A program made the position numbers and the translations under genes. The notes below the pieces were generated by a model that was given only the letters and a program-made list of their open reading frames with translations, was not told where the DNA came from and did not search any database. A stretch of DNA of 14,903 bases from an uncultured Erysipelotrichaceae bacterium (GTDB lineage: Bacteria > Bacillota_I > Bacilli_A > Erysipelotrichales > Erysipelotrichaceae), in assembly GCA_902795905.1 (NCBI GenBank), contig CADBMY010000009.1:1-14903 (forward strand), given 5' to 3'. Shown here one piece after another: positions 6,939 to 14,029 of this stretch; positions within the stretch are counted from its first letter, which is position 1; each line of letters starts with the position of its first letter.

Positions 6939-9110
6939 TTATTTAAAGACAACTTCTATTTCTGTACCGCGGGCTACAGTCGCTCCCGGAGGTATGCTCT
7001 GCTCACTGACGGTACCCTCTCCGGTCAGTTTGAAGCCAAACTGCGTTACCGACCAGAGTCCGGTCACATCCTTTCTTGTCCATCCCGTCATATCCGGCAT
7101 GATGAAGCTGTTGGTATCCAGCAGCAGGAAGACCTTCTGGCCTGTGGAGATGATACTTCCGGCCCTCGGATACTGGTCAATGATACTGTCGCCGGTACCG
7201 AGATAGATCTCTTTTGTCTCCGTGCTGCTGAGTTTCTCTTCGGCATAGGCAACCGTATGATTCAGCACATTCGGCATCTCAAAGGTATGGATGACATCAC
7301 TGTCCGTCTCTTCATCATCGGCAGGTTCTTCGACCTCCGGCGCTTTCGCAAAGCCAAGACGCATCGCTGTCTTTCTGAGCAGATTCTGCACCGGTGAAGT
7401 ATAGTACTGACCATTCGGGTTGTACGGTGCTTCAAAGCAGTAGTAGACCATGACCTGTGGGTCATCTGCCGGCATTGCGCACATGACCGAAGTGATCGTA
7501 GTACCGGTATTATAGTTGCCGTTGATGGCAACTTCGGCAGTACCGGTCTTGCCCATCAGCGTCGTTTCCGGGATCCGGTAGTGTCTTGCCGTACCGTCAT
7601 CCTCATTGATAACACGGTACAGGATACGCTGGATCTCCTTGGCACTCTCCTCCGTGATCGGAGTGCCGGTGATCTTGGTCTCAGCCTGATAGATCACACG
7701 GTTGTTGTCATAACCATCTCTGATCGATTCGATAAAGTACGGTCTGACCATATTCCCGTCACCGAAGATGGCACTGTATGCCTGCAGCATCTGCAGCATC
7801 GTTACTGTCGAACCCTGGCCATAGCACAATGACAGCTTATCCGCCGGCCAGGTAAAGTTCAGGTATCCTGTCTCCTCCGGCAGACCGTCTGTCATGACAG
7901 GCTGGAAGAAACCAAAAGCCTTCAGGTATCCCAGATGTGTATCGGGATCGATCAGTGTATTCTGTACTTCCGCCGTGATCGTATTCGCCGACCAGATCAT
8001 GCCGTGGTCATAGTCTGCCCAGCCGTAGTTCTTACGTCCGGCATTGTAGATACAGCCATAGCCGTTGGATTCAACACGTACGGGGTTATTGTTCTCATCG
8101 GCAGAGAAGCAGTACGGGCCGCCGTATACCTTGGCATTGCCGTCATATACGCCCTCGTTGATCGCTGCCGCATAGGTAAATGTCTTCATCGTTGAACCCG
8201 GCTCATACGGAAGCTGGGCACCGTAGTTGTTATAGTCACTGATCTCCAGTGTATTCGGGTCAAAAGACGGTGACTGTCCCCAGGCCAGGATCTTGCCGGT
8301 GCTGATCTCCATGACACTGCCCCATACACGGTAGGCATCAAAGATATCGTTGGTCATCCGGAAGGATTCCTCCAGTGTCTCCTGGATCTGCTGATCGAGG
8401 GTCAGATATACATTGGAGCCGTTGACAGCACTGACTACTTCTTCACGCATACCTGGAAGGATGAAGCCGTTCTTATCTGCCTGATACATACGGTAGCCGT
8501 CAACACCGCCGAGATAGTTTTCAAGATACAGTTCTGCGCCCATGCGGCCGATCGTGGAGCCGGTCTCATCGGACTGTGCAAAACCGATCAGGTTGGACGC
8601 AAATGTACCGAGCGGATATACACGCTGAATGGAATCGGTAAACTCAATACCGGGAAGATTCAGGGCTGTGATCTCCTCCATCGTTGCCTTGGACAGGTTT
8701 CTCCCGGCCAGGCCAAGCTCGGTCTGGTATACATTCTGCTTCAGATAGCCAAGACACGTCTCATAGTCGATCTTCAGAATACGAGACAATGCTGCTGCCG
8801 TACCTTCCTTGTCGTTGACGTAGGCGATCTTCCCTTCCGGAGCCGGACGATTGGGATCGAGAATACAGACGATATTGTATGTCTTGTTGTCCTGAGCGAT
8901 GATCGTACCGTTGCGGTCATAGATGTTTCCGCGCAGAGCTTTGGTCGTTTCACGCACCGTGTTGGCAGAATCCGCATAGGCTGAAAGGTCTGTGCCGGAG
9001 CGTAAATGTACTTTATATACAGAAACGAAAAAAACATTAGAGGCAATTAAAACCATTACCGCTAATGTACTTAAAAATATGACGGAAAGAGCACGCCGGG
9101 TTCGACGCAT
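6939..9110 (-). CDS. Class B penicillin-binding protein with PASTA domains (division transpeptidase, PBP2B/2X/FtsI type)
   Basis: A 723-residue bitopic membrane D,D-transpeptidase that cross-links septal peptidoglycan. It has a basic N-terminus, one membrane anchor (about 8-32), a PBP dimerisation domain opening with LRGNIYDRNGTIIA (59-72), then the transpeptidase domain. Its three active-site motifs are STMK (306-309, nucleophile Ser306), SAN (374-376) and KTGT (521-524). An acidic hinge (about 592-606) links to two C-terminal PASTA domains (about 611-668 and 669-723), which in related PBPs stabilise the enzyme or bind septal peptidoglycan. All catalytic residues are intact. The start is ATG 9110, with AGGAG (9121-9117) six bases upstream and only 1 nt after the ftsL-like stop, so the two are coupled. 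Its position between ftsL and mraY marks it as the division-specific PBP rather than an elongation or sporulation (SpoVD) paralogue. Confidence 0.93.
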   Translation of the reverse strand: MRRTRRALSVIFLSTLAVMVLIASNVFFVSVYKVHLRSGTDLSAYADSANTVRETTKALRGNIYDRNGTIIAQDNKTYNIVCILDPNRPAPEGKIAYVNDKEGTAAALSRILKIDYETCLGYLKQNVYQTELGLAGRNLSKATMEEITALNLPGIEFTDSIQRVYPLGTFASNLIGFAQSDETGSTIGRMGAELYLENYLGGVDGYRMYQADKNGFILPGMREEVVSAVNGSNVYLTLDQQIQETLEESFRMTNDIFDAYRVWGSVMEISTGKILAWGQSPSFDPNTLEISDYNNYGAQLPYEPGSTMKTFTYAAAINEGVYDGNAKVYGGPYCFSADENNNPVRVESNGYGCIYNAGRKNYGWADYDHGMIWSANTITAEVQNTLIDPDTHLGYLKAFGFFQPVMTDGLPEETGYLNFTWPADKLSLCYGQGSTVTMLQMLQAYSAIFGDGNMVRPYFIESIRDGYDNNRVIYQAETKITGTPITEESAKEIQRILYRVINEDDGTARHYRIPETTLMGKTGTAEVAINGNYNTGTTITSVMCAMPADDPQVMVYYCFEAPYNPNGQYYTSPVQNLLRKTAMRLGFAKAPEVEEPADDEETDSDVIHTFEMPNVLNHTVAYAEEKLSSTETKEIYLGTGDSIIDQYPRAGSIISTGQKVFLLLDTNSFIMPDMTGWTRKDVTGLWSVTQFGFKLTGEGTVSEQSIPPGATVARGTEIEVVFK

Positions 9111-9111
9111 T

Positions 9112-9420
9112 CTATTCTCCTGCGGAGGCGATCGCTACGATACTGTTCTGATCCAGACGAAGACCGTTCTCATCGGCAATATTATCGACACGGTCCTTTG
9201 TGATCAGCTGCTGGATCTCTACCTTAACGGCATTGTTTTCCACTTCAACAGCGGCAATCTGCGCTTCGATAGCCTGTTTCCTGGAACTCAGAGAGTTATT
9301 GTAGGTACGTAAGAACAGCGAACTTGCAAGGAAGCAAAGTCCTGAAAAGACAAAGAATGTAAACGCGAAAGTCATCAGTTTAAATTTCTTTCTTCTTTTT
9401 GTTCTTACGATTTTAGCCAT
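9112..9420 (-). CDS. ftsL: FtsL-like cell-division protein
   Basis: A 102-residue bitopic protein: a very basic cytoplasmic N-terminus (KIVRTKRRKKFK, 3-14), a single membrane helix (about 15-37), then an extracellular coiled coil (about 41-76) and a short tail containing IADENGLRL (81-89). This layout and its place between rsmH and the division PBP are diagnostic of FtsL, which with DivIC/FtsB and DivIB/FtsQ activates the septal PBP and FtsW. FtsL sequences diverge widely, so assignment rests on topology and synteny. The ATG follows the rsmH stop by 5 nt, and AAAGGA inside the rsmH end supplies the ribosome site about ten bases upstream. Confidence 0.87.
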   Translation of the reverse strand: MAKIVRTKRRKKFKLMTFAFTFFVFSGLCFLASSLFLRTYNNSLSSRKQAIEAQIAAVEVENNAVKVEIQQLITKDRVDNIADENGLRLDQNSIVAIASAGE

Positions 9421-9425
9421 GGTGA

Positions 9426-10355
9426 TCAGATCCTTTCTATAACTCTCAGTTTGGCACTGTGTGATCGGTGGTTTTCTTCCAGTTCTTCTTCATCCGCTGT
9501 CACCGGTTTGCGGGTGATCAGGGAGAAGGAGGCCTGCTCCATCTGCGTCTCTTTCAGCGGCAGCCTGGGATCCGCAAATGGAGCAGTTGACAAATCTTTA
9601 AACATTCTCTTCACGATCCTGTCCTCGAGGGAATGGAACGTGATGACGGCGCATCTGCCGCCGTGGTCAAGCATTGACAGTGCATCCTGAAGGCCTTCCT
9701 TCAGGGCTGTCAGTTCATCGTTGACTTCGATCCTGAGTGCCTGGAAGGTCTGCTTGGCCGGATGTCCTTTCTTATGCAGTTCTCTTTCGGGAAGAGCACT
9801 GCGGATCACATCCGTAAGCTCGTAAGTGGTGCTGATCGGCTGAGCCTGTCGCTGTCTGACGATCGCTCTGGCAATCAGCGGTGCGTATCTCTCTTCACCG
9901 TATTCCCGCAGGATACGGATCAGATCTTTCTCAGTGTATGTGTTGACAACCCTGTAGGCTGTCTTTTCCTGACTGCGGTCCATCCGCATATCCAGTCGGG
10001 CATCATACCGGTAGCTGAAGCCCCGTTCGGGATCATCGAACTGCGGGGAACTGACACCCAGATCCATCATCAGTCCGTCCAGCTTCCGTACCCCTGCATT
10101 TTCCAGCAGAGAGCGTATATCCCGGAAATCTCCATGAATGAAGGTGACCCTGTCTTCGAATGATTTCAGGTTCACCTTCGACTCTTCGATTGCCTGTGCA
10201 TCTTTATCGATAGCATAGATCTTACCCGTCGTGAGCTTCTCTGCCAGATAGCGGGTATGTCCCCCTCTTCCCAAAGTTGCATCACAGTAGATCCCCTCAG
10301 GTCTTACATTTAACAGGTCGACGGTCTCCCTGAGCAGAACACTTACATGTTCCAT
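9426..10355 (-). CDS. rsmH: 16S rRNA (cytosine-1402-N4)-methyltransferase RsmH
   Basis: A 309-residue SAM-dependent methyltransferase (formerly MraW) that N4-methylates C1402 of 16S rRNA in the decoding centre; the length is typical. Motifs seen are HVSVLLRE (3-10), DATLGRGGHT (25-34, SAM-binding), DKDAQAI, MDLGVSSPQFD (97-107), HPAKQTFQALRIEVNDEL (198-215), ITFHSLEDRIVK (238-249) and the C-terminal NHRSHSAKLRVIER (295-308), a variant of the usual NPRSRSAKLR end. The start codon overlaps the mraZ stop by one base (TGATG), so translation is coupled; GGAG lies 11 bases upstream within mraZ. No catalytic residue appears missing. Confidence 0.97.
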   Translation of the reverse strand: MEHVSVLLRETVDLLNVRPEGIYCDATLGRGGHTRYLAEKLTTGKIYAIDKDAQAIEESKVNLKSFEDRVTFIHGDFRDIRSLLENAGVRKLDGLMMDLGVSSPQFDDPERGFSYRYDARLDMRMDRSQEKTAYRVVNTYTEKDLIRILREYGEERYAPLIARAIVRQRQAQPISTTYELTDVIRSALPERELHKKGHPAKQTFQALRIEVNDELTALKEGLQDALSMLDHGGRCAVITFHSLEDRIVKRMFKDLSTAPFADPRLPLKETQMEQASFSLITRKPVTADEEELEENHRSHSAKLRVIERI

Positions 10356-10786
10356 CAGGCAATGTACTCCGTCAGGTTTTCGGCCGCTTCCTCGAAGGAG
10401 GCAGCGATCTCAGCGTCGTATGTATCCCACTTTTCCTCCGCCCAGATCTCGACATGATCGGCAGCTCCGATAACGGCACATTTCTTCATGATGCCGGCAG
10501 CTGCGACCAGATTCTGCGGTAACTGGATGCGCCCCTGGGAATCAAACGAACACTCCGTAGCTTTTGAAGTGATATGACGGATATACTGTCTGGCTTCACG
10601 CTTCGTTGAAGGGAGTCTGGAGAGACCTTCAATGATACGCTCCCAGTGCTCCATCGTGTACACCGTAAGGCAGCCGTCCAGGCCTGAGGTCACTACGAAG
10701 GAATCCCCCAGGTCTTCACGCATGCGGGCAGGAATGATCAGTCGGTTTTTTGCGTCCAGACTATGTCTGAACTCACCCATGAACAT
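10355..10786 (-). CDS. mraZ: MraZ transcriptional regulator of the dcw operon
   Basis: A 143-residue DNA-binding protein with two AbrB/SpoVT-like swapped-hairpin halves. The first carries DAKNRLIIPARMRE (11-24), the second DSQGRIQLPQN (82-92). MraZ forms ring-shaped oligomers and, in E. coli and Mycoplasma, binds direct repeats upstream of its own gene, acting as repressor or activator. The start at 10786 gives the canonical MFMGEF opening, the usual family length, and a Shine-Dalgarno GGGGGA (10798-10793) six bases upstream. The reading frame extends ten codons further to a GTG-region start, but that stretch consists of the operator repeats and is not coding. It is the first gene of the operon mraZ-rsmH-ftsL-pbp-mraY. 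Confidence 0.96.
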   Translation of the reverse strand: MFMGEFRHSLDAKNRLIIPARMREDLGDSFVVTSGLDGCLTVYTMEHWERIIEGLSRLPSTKREARQYIRHITSKATECSFDSQGRIQLPQNLVAAAGIMKKCAVIGAADHVEIWAEEKWDTYDAEIAASFEEAAENLTEYIA

Positions 10787-10796
10787 TGCGTATCCC

Positions 10797-10844
10797 CCAC
10801 TTTCCGCCACTTTCAATCACTTTATACCACAAGTCTACCACTTT
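10797..10844 (-). promoter_or_regulatory. MraZ operator: five AAAGTG-type boxes
   Basis: On the minus strand, GTG cores occur at 10841, 10830, 10820, 10810 and 10800, spaced 11, 10, 10 and 10 nt. Four boxes read AAAGTGG or AAAGTGA; the second is degenerate (ACTTGTGG). This matches my recollection of the MraZ box AAAGTG(T/G) with 3-nt spacers described in Mycoplasma. The first box overlaps the -35, the second and third flank the -10, and the last merges with the mraZ ribosome site, an arrangement suited to autorepression. Confidence 0.85.
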
Positions 10845-10847
10845 CAG
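10821..10847 (-). promoter_or_regulatory. Promoter of the mraZ/dcw operon
   Basis: An extended -10, TGGTATAAA (-10 hexamer 10826-10821), is preceded by CTGAAA (10847-10842) as a -35 with a 16-bp spacer. Start of transcription is predicted near 10814, giving a leader of about 28 nt that holds the last two MraZ boxes and the Shine-Dalgarno. A second pairing (TTGAGT with TAGACT, 16-bp spacer) lies slightly upstream and cannot be excluded. Confidence 0.6.
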
Positions 10848-10896
10848 CGTAAAACTCAATACCTTTCGGTACGTTTAACAAACTTTTTTCGTACTT

Positions 10897-10920
10897 AAAA
10901 AGGACTGCTCAGCAGTCCTT
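10897..10920 (-). terminator. Intrinsic terminator of the rmlA-SDR-rmlB-glf operon
   Basis: A perfect 9-bp stem, AAGGACTGC and GCAGTCCTT, with a TGA loop, followed on the minus strand by a run of five T residues (counting the stem end). It lies 26 bases after the stop of the mutase gene and upstream of the dcw promoter, so the two operons are insulated. The plus-strand reading has no T tract, so it works in one direction. Confidence 0.92.
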
Positions 10921-10946
10921 CGTTTAAACCTGTTTTATATCTGTTT

Positions 10947-12119
10947 TTACTTCTTCAGAAGCTCTTCCGCAAAGCTTACAGCCCGCTCCGTGATCGCATC
11001 CATGTTGTAGTAGCGATACTCCGCAAGCCTGCCCAGAAGATACAGTCCGGGGACCTTTTCCGCCAGTTCCACATACGCTTCATAGGCCTTCCTGCTCTCA
11101 TCCGTAAAGACTGGATAATACGGGATATTTCCCTTCTCGTTATCCTTGCCGTAGACAAACGGATACTCGACAGCGATCGTCGACTTAGGCATGTCCTCAG
11201 AGGCCATCATATGCTTATATTCGGTGATCCTCGTGTAAGGATGAACCTCTTCCGGGGTCGGATAATTGACCGTACCAACAGGCTGGAAAGTACCTTCCTG
11301 CGTCTGTACATCAAACCAGAGACTGCGGTAAGGCAGCTCTCCGAGACAATAGCCAAACAGTTCATCAACGATACCCGTATAGATGAAGATACCGTCAAAC
11401 ACTTCTCCGTCAAAGCTGATCTCACCCTTCTCTGCAGAGACCTGAACATGATCCAGAGCATTGACACCCAGCCTGACCTCGATATTCTCGTGATCAAGCA
11501 TCTTCTCAAACATCGGCGTAAAGCCCTCTTTCGGCATCTGCTGGAAGCTGTCCTGGAAGTACCTGTCATCGAAGGATACATGAACAGGAACACGTCCCGT
11601 TACCGCCGGATCGATCTCTTCAACCGTATATCCCCACTGCTTCATCGTATAGTACTTGAAGACATGCTCGTAGATAAACTCTGCCAGCTCACGGATATCC
11701 GGATCATCATTTTCTCTTAACTTCAGGATCGGCACTTTCGTTTCCATACCGTAAGTATCGATCAATACCTGTTTCAGATGTTCCGCTTTCTCTGCCTCAA
11801 AGATCTCTTCGATCGAAGTCAGATTAAACGGGATCGGCACCAGTTTGCCTTCAATATAGCCAAGCACTCTGTGCTCATACGGATACCAGTCTGTAAACCG
11901 GGAAAGAAACTCTACAGCCTTCTTCGAAGATGTATGGAAAAGATGAGGTCCGTACTCATGTCTTCTGACCTGATTCTCATCGATATAATCATAGGCATTG
12001 CCGCCGATATGATCTCTCTTCTCAAGGATCAGCACTTTCTTTCCGTTTTCCGCCAGCACACGGGCTGCCGTACTGCCAGCATACCCGGCTCCGGCGATAA
12101 TCACATCATACTTGCTCAT
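10947..12119 (-). CDS. glf: UDP-galactopyranose mutase family flavoprotein (Glf, or dTDP-fucopyranose mutase Fcf2-like)
   Basis: A 390-residue cytoplasmic FAD enzyme that contracts a nucleotide-linked pyranose to a furanose for cell-surface glycans. It has a GAGYAG dinucleotide fold (10-15), EKRDHIGGNAYD (33-44), HLFHTSSKKAVEFL (59-72), PIPFNL (95-100), YYTMKQWG (156-163, Trp162 stacking on the uracil/thymine in Glf), FDDRYF (183-188), YRSLWFD (264-270) and a C-terminal GRLAEYRYYNMD (363-374). Classical Glf enzymes read PVR just before the FDDRYF-type motif, with the Arg contacting the diphosphate; here it is PVH (His180). The ATG overlaps the rmlB stop by 1 nt (TAATG), with AAGGA nine bases upstream. 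Its place in a dTDP-sugar operon leaves open a dTDP-fucopyranose mutase (Fcf2) rather than a UDP-galactose enzyme. Family is certain; substrate is not. Confidence 0.9.
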   Translation of the reverse strand: MSKYDVIIAGAGYAGSTAARVLAENGKKVLILEKRDHIGGNAYDYIDENQVRRHEYGPHLFHTSSKKAVEFLSRFTDWYPYEHRVLGYIEGKLVPIPFNLTSIEEIFEAEKAEHLKQVLIDTYGMETKVPILKLRENDDPDIRELAEFIYEHVFKYYTMKQWGYTVEEIDPAVTGRVPVHVSFDDRYFQDSFQQMPKEGFTPMFEKMLDHENIEVRLGVNALDHVQVSAEKGEISFDGEVFDGIFIYTGIVDELFGYCLGELPYRSLWFDVQTQEGTFQPVGTVNYPTPEEVHPYTRITEYKHMMASEDMPKSTIAVEYPFVYGKDNEKGNIPYYPVFTDESRKAYEAYVELAEKVPGLYLLGRLAEYRYYNMDAITERAVSFAEELLKK

Positions 12120-13141
12120 TACTGTCTGTCCTTATACATCTTTGCGTAATACTCTTTATAATCACCGGAAAGAATATGTTCCCACCAGTCTCTGTTTTCT
12201 ACATACCAGGTGATCGTCTGGGCCATACCTGTATCAAAGTTATACTCCGGCTTCCATCCAAGTTCATTGACCAGCTTGGTCGGATCCATCGCATAACGCA
12301 GATCATGACCGGGTCTGTCCTTGACATAGTGGATCAGTGATTCCGGCTTGCCGAGCTGCTTCAGGATCGTCTTGACAACTTCGATATTGGCCTTCTCGTT
12401 ATGACCGCCGATATTGTATACTTCACCGACTCTGCCCTTTCTGACGATCAGATCGATCGCCGTATTGTGATCATAGACATGAAGCCAGTCTCTGACATTC
12501 AGACCTTCACCGTACACAGGAAGTGACTGATCAGCCATGGCTCTTGAGACCATCAGCGGGATCAGCTTCTCCGGAAACTGATACGGTCCGTAGTTATTCG
12601 AGCAGCGGGAGATCGTCACCGGCAGCTTGAATGTACGATAGTAAGCCAGAACCAGGAGATCAGCACCGGCCTTGGATGCCGAATACGGGGAAGACGCATG
12701 CAGAGGTGTCGTCTCCGTAAATAACAGATCAGGTCTGTCCAGCGGCAGATCACCGTATACTTCATCCGTGCTTACCTGATGGAAACGTTTGACATCATAC
12801 TTTCTGCAGGCATCCAGAAGCACCTGTACACCCATGACATTGGTGGATACGAACACATCCGGTTCCTCCACCGAGCGGTCTACATGCGTCTCTGCCGCAA
12901 AGTTGATCACAACATCAAACTTCTCCTGCGCAAACAGTTCATCAATGAATGCACGGTCACGGATATCCCCTTTGACAAAGCGGAAATTCTCCCGGTCCAT
13001 GATCGGTGCCAGAGTTTCCAGATTCCCTGCATAAGTCAGCAGATCCAGACATACAAATGTATCTTCGGGATACTTCTCCGTCATCTTCAGACAGTAATTC
13101 CCGCCGATAAAGCCTGCTCCGCCTGTAACCAGTATTTTCAT
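12119..13141 (-). CDS. rmlB: dTDP-glucose 4,6-dehydratase (RmlB)
   Basis: A 340-residue extended short-chain dehydrogenase that converts dTDP-glucose to dTDP-4-keto-6-deoxyglucose, using tightly bound NAD. It shows GGAGFIG (7-13), LTYAGNLE (35-42), FAAETHVDRS (81-90), STDEVYGD (124-131) with the catalytic Asp126-Glu127, YSASK (153-157), SRCSNNYGPYQFPEKLIP (178-195) and GEGLNVRDWLHVYDH (211-225). These are full RmlB signatures with no missing residue. The start is ATG 13141, which forms an ATGA overlap with the upstream SDR stop and has GGAGG about seven bases upstream; a 25-residue upstream extension in frame is noncanonical and lies inside the SDR gene. Its product feeds whichever 4-ketosugar enzymes the pathway uses. 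Confidence 0.96.
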   Translation of the reverse strand: MKILVTGGAGFIGGNYCLKMTEKYPEDTFVCLDLLTYAGNLETLAPIMDRENFRFVKGDIRDRAFIDELFAQEKFDVVINFAAETHVDRSVEEPDVFVSTNVMGVQVLLDACRKYDVKRFHQVSTDEVYGDLPLDRPDLLFTETTPLHASSPYSASKAGADLLVLAYYRTFKLPVTISRCSNNYGPYQFPEKLIPLMVSRAMADQSLPVYGEGLNVRDWLHVYDHNTAIDLIVRKGRVGEVYNIGGHNEKANIEVVKTILKQLGKPESLIHYVKDRPGHDLRYAMDPTKLVNELGWKPEYNFDTGMAQTITWYVENRDWWEHILSGDYKEYYAKMYKDRQ

Positions 13142-14028
13142 TCTCGCTCCTCCAGTATTCTCTTTACTTCTTCCTGTATACCGTATGTTAACGGTGTATC
13201 CGGTACATAACCGCACAGTCTGTACAGTTTATCTGTATCCAGGATGATCGACTGTACGATATGTACATTGCTTTCCTTACGCTCAATGCGGATCTTCTTT
13301 CCGGTCTTTTCCTCCACGAGGTCGATTACCTCCTGCAGCGATGTGCCGACATGACTGCCGACGTTGATCGTCTCACCGGAGATATCCTGCCTGATCAGTC
13401 TGCAGATCACCTCTGCCAGATCATCAATGTAGAAATAATCCCGCACCGTGGAACTGTCCGTCCACATCTCAAAGACCTCATCATCCAGAGCTTTATTGAT
13501 CAGGATCGGAATTACCCCCTGACTCTTGCCTTTCAGCTGATAGCCGCCATAGGGATTGGACAGCCTCAGGATCAGGTAATCGATTCCGGATTCCCGGATC
13601 AGCTTCTCCGTACGTGCCTTACTGCGTGCATACAGAGAGATCGGATCGATCGGCGCATCCTCACTGATCGGTCTGTCACTGTCACCGTAGATGGTACCGC
13701 CGCTGGAAAAGTAGATAAATCTCTTCGCTTTCCCGCGTTTCAGCACATCCAGCAGAGCCCTGTACTTGTTTTCAACTTCCTGCAATGCCAGTTCATCATC
13801 ATCCGTACGGGCATTATTCGCCACCAGCGCTACGGTATCAATGATCACAGCATCCTCTGCATCCAGTTTTGCCAGAGCCTCAGGATCAAAAGCATTCACT
13901 TCCGTAAACTGTGAAAGACGCTCAACATAGGGACTCTGTATCCCCCACATCTCCACATCATATTTATCCTGCAGACGAACATCCAGGTTATACCCCAGAT
14001 ATCCGCAGCCAAGGAAGATCACTCTCAT
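13138..14028 (-). CDS. Extended SDR: NAD(P)-dependent nucleotide-sugar epimerase/4-ketoreductase, substrate unknown
   Basis: A 296-residue protein with an N-terminal Rossmann motif GCGYLG (7-12), SSGGTIYGD (108-116), YARSK catalytic pair (Tyr133, Lys137), LRLSNPYGGYQ (154-164) and DSSTVRDYFYIDDLAEV (191-207). It is therefore an intact extended SDR acting on a nucleotide sugar. It is not RmlB (no TDEVYG) and does not look like RmlD. It sits between rmlA (1-nt gap) and rmlB (ATGA overlap), so it most likely works on dTDP-4-keto-6-deoxyglucose or a derivative. Candidates are a 4-ketoreductase making dTDP-fucose (Fcf1/Fcd type), a dTDP-6-deoxytalose enzyme, or a UDP-sugar 4-epimerase feeding the Glf-family enzyme. 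I cannot choose from sequence alone. The start at 14028 gives the Rossmann fold at residue 3; an upstream extension to 14076 overlaps rmlA and is unlikely. Confidence 0.78.
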   Translation of the reverse strand: MRVIFLGCGYLGYNLDVRLQDKYDVEMWGIQSPYVERLSQFTEVNAFDPEALAKLDAEDAVIIDTVALVANNARTDDDELALQEVENKYRALLDVLKRGKAKRFIYFSSGGTIYGDSDRPISEDAPIDPISLYARSKARTEKLIRESGIDYLILRLSNPYGGYQLKGKSQGVIPILINKALDDEVFEMWTDSSTVRDYFYIDDLAEVICRLIRQDISGETINVGSHVGTSLQEVIDLVEEKTGKKIRIERKESNVHIVQSIILDTDKLYRLCGYVPDTPLTYGIQEEVKRILEERE

Positions 14029-14029
14029 C

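Noticed and set aside
10787..10816. Upstream extension of mraZ by ten codons
   Set aside because: The stretch consists of MraZ boxes and the Shine-Dalgarno; the MFMGEF start at 10786 matches the family length of 143 residues.
10797..10844. Short repeats considered as a CRISPR array
   Set aside because: Units are 6-8 nt with 3-nt spacers at helical periodicity in front of mraZ, which fits an operator and not CRISPR.
13142..13216. Upstream extension of rmlB by 25 codons
   Set aside because: RmlB begins directly with the Rossmann strand MKILVTGGAG; the extension lies within the SDR gene and has no family support, while ATG 13141 has GGAGG and an ATGA overlap.
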